A stretch of DNA of 64,000 nucleotides from Mimachlamys varia (lineage: Eukaryota; Mollusca; Bivalvia; Pectinida; Pectinidae): NCBI GenBank assembly GCA_947623455.1, contig OX392543.1, positions 20,768,757 to 20,832,756 of the forward strand, given 5' to 3'. Each line of letters opens with the position of its first letter. Within the stretch, counting starts at the first letter, position 1. Position numbers and translations under genes: made by a program. The notes below the pieces were generated by a model. That model searched no databases. It was not told where the DNA came from and saw only the letters and a program-made list of their open reading frames with translations. Of this stretch, positions 63,734 through 64,000 are shown piece by piece.

Positions 63734-63869
63734 AATAAAAATCCTAACCTACCTCAAATATGTAGTAAAAATTTGTCTTGGTGAAAGCCTTAACATACTT
63801 TATTCCCATTATTTATTTGTTAATTATCTAAATTTTAAGTGTTGTATTGACAATGTATTCAATAATAAA
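63734..63869 (+). other. Candidate polyadenylation signals
   Basis: Two AATAAA hexamers lie at 63734-63739 and 63864-63869. The second is followed within about 100 bases by TG-rich sequence. They matter only if the candidate terminal exon at 63530 is real. Confidence 0.3.
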
Positions 63870-64000
63870 TATGAATTTTTATGACTCAAAAATCTTGTAA
63901 TAGGTGTTTCATTCAAACTGGAGTAGCTAGCTAACACATTTTGTGCATGTTTTTGTGATTGAGTAATAATTAATACTTAAACAAACAAGTAGATTTTATT

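Overview
The window is eukaryotic nuclear DNA, AT-rich, intron-rich and heavily loaded with short repeats. Its one recognisable protein-coding gene is most of an ErbB/EGF-receptor tyrosine kinase on the + strand. The invertebrate-type extended cysteine-rich ectodomain, the single ErbB-like kinase, the tRNA-derived SINEs and the motif context (for example repeated GGGAGATAAC-type sequence) suggest a lophotrochozoan, probably a bivalve mollusc. That assignment is inference. No bacterial genes, operons or CRISPR arrays are present.

Positions 1-38738 hold no convincing coding exon. Exon A begins in the same codon and phase in which, as I recall it, human EGFR exon 2 begins (a Val codon split 1+2), so this stretch is most simply a very long intron 1 with the signal-peptide exon upstream of the window. 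It contains large minisatellites (48-bp array at 73-662, about 60-bp array at 3835-4600, C-rich array at 6440-7165, 28-bp array at 26757-27170, 52-bp array at 34059-34977, 22-29-bp array at 37190-38012). It also contains several non-autonomous DNA transposons, one with an exact 8-bp hAT-like target duplication, and one textbook recursive-splice motif at 2258/2259 followed by a good donor at 2578/2579.

Positions 38739-62855 hold 23 coding exons (A-W below), all joined by GT-AG introns with mutually consistent phases. They give an uninterrupted 1168-codon reading frame: L1 (A-B), furin-like cysteine-rich domain 1 (C-F), L2 (G-I), an enlarged cysteine-rich domain 2 (J-N), transmembrane/juxtamembrane (O-P), a complete and apparently active kinase domain (P-V), and the start of the C-terminal tail (W). 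The tail is either continued downstream of the window or closed by a candidate short terminal exon at 63530 followed by polyadenylation signals.

Three observations stand out. (1) Four separate exon/intron junctions (exon G donor, exon L donor, exon O acceptor, exon U donor) have been tandemly amplified together with exon sequence, giving arrays of decoy splice sites that would mostly truncate the receptor if used. (2) A roughly 88-bp fold-back element, nearly a complete hairpin, occurs about 28 times in 64 kb; in two copies its terminal G-run has grown to 18 and 21 G. (3) A TTAA-flanked element of about 380 bp is present in one member of a 174-bp tandem duplication and absent from the other, so the empty and filled sites lie side by side.
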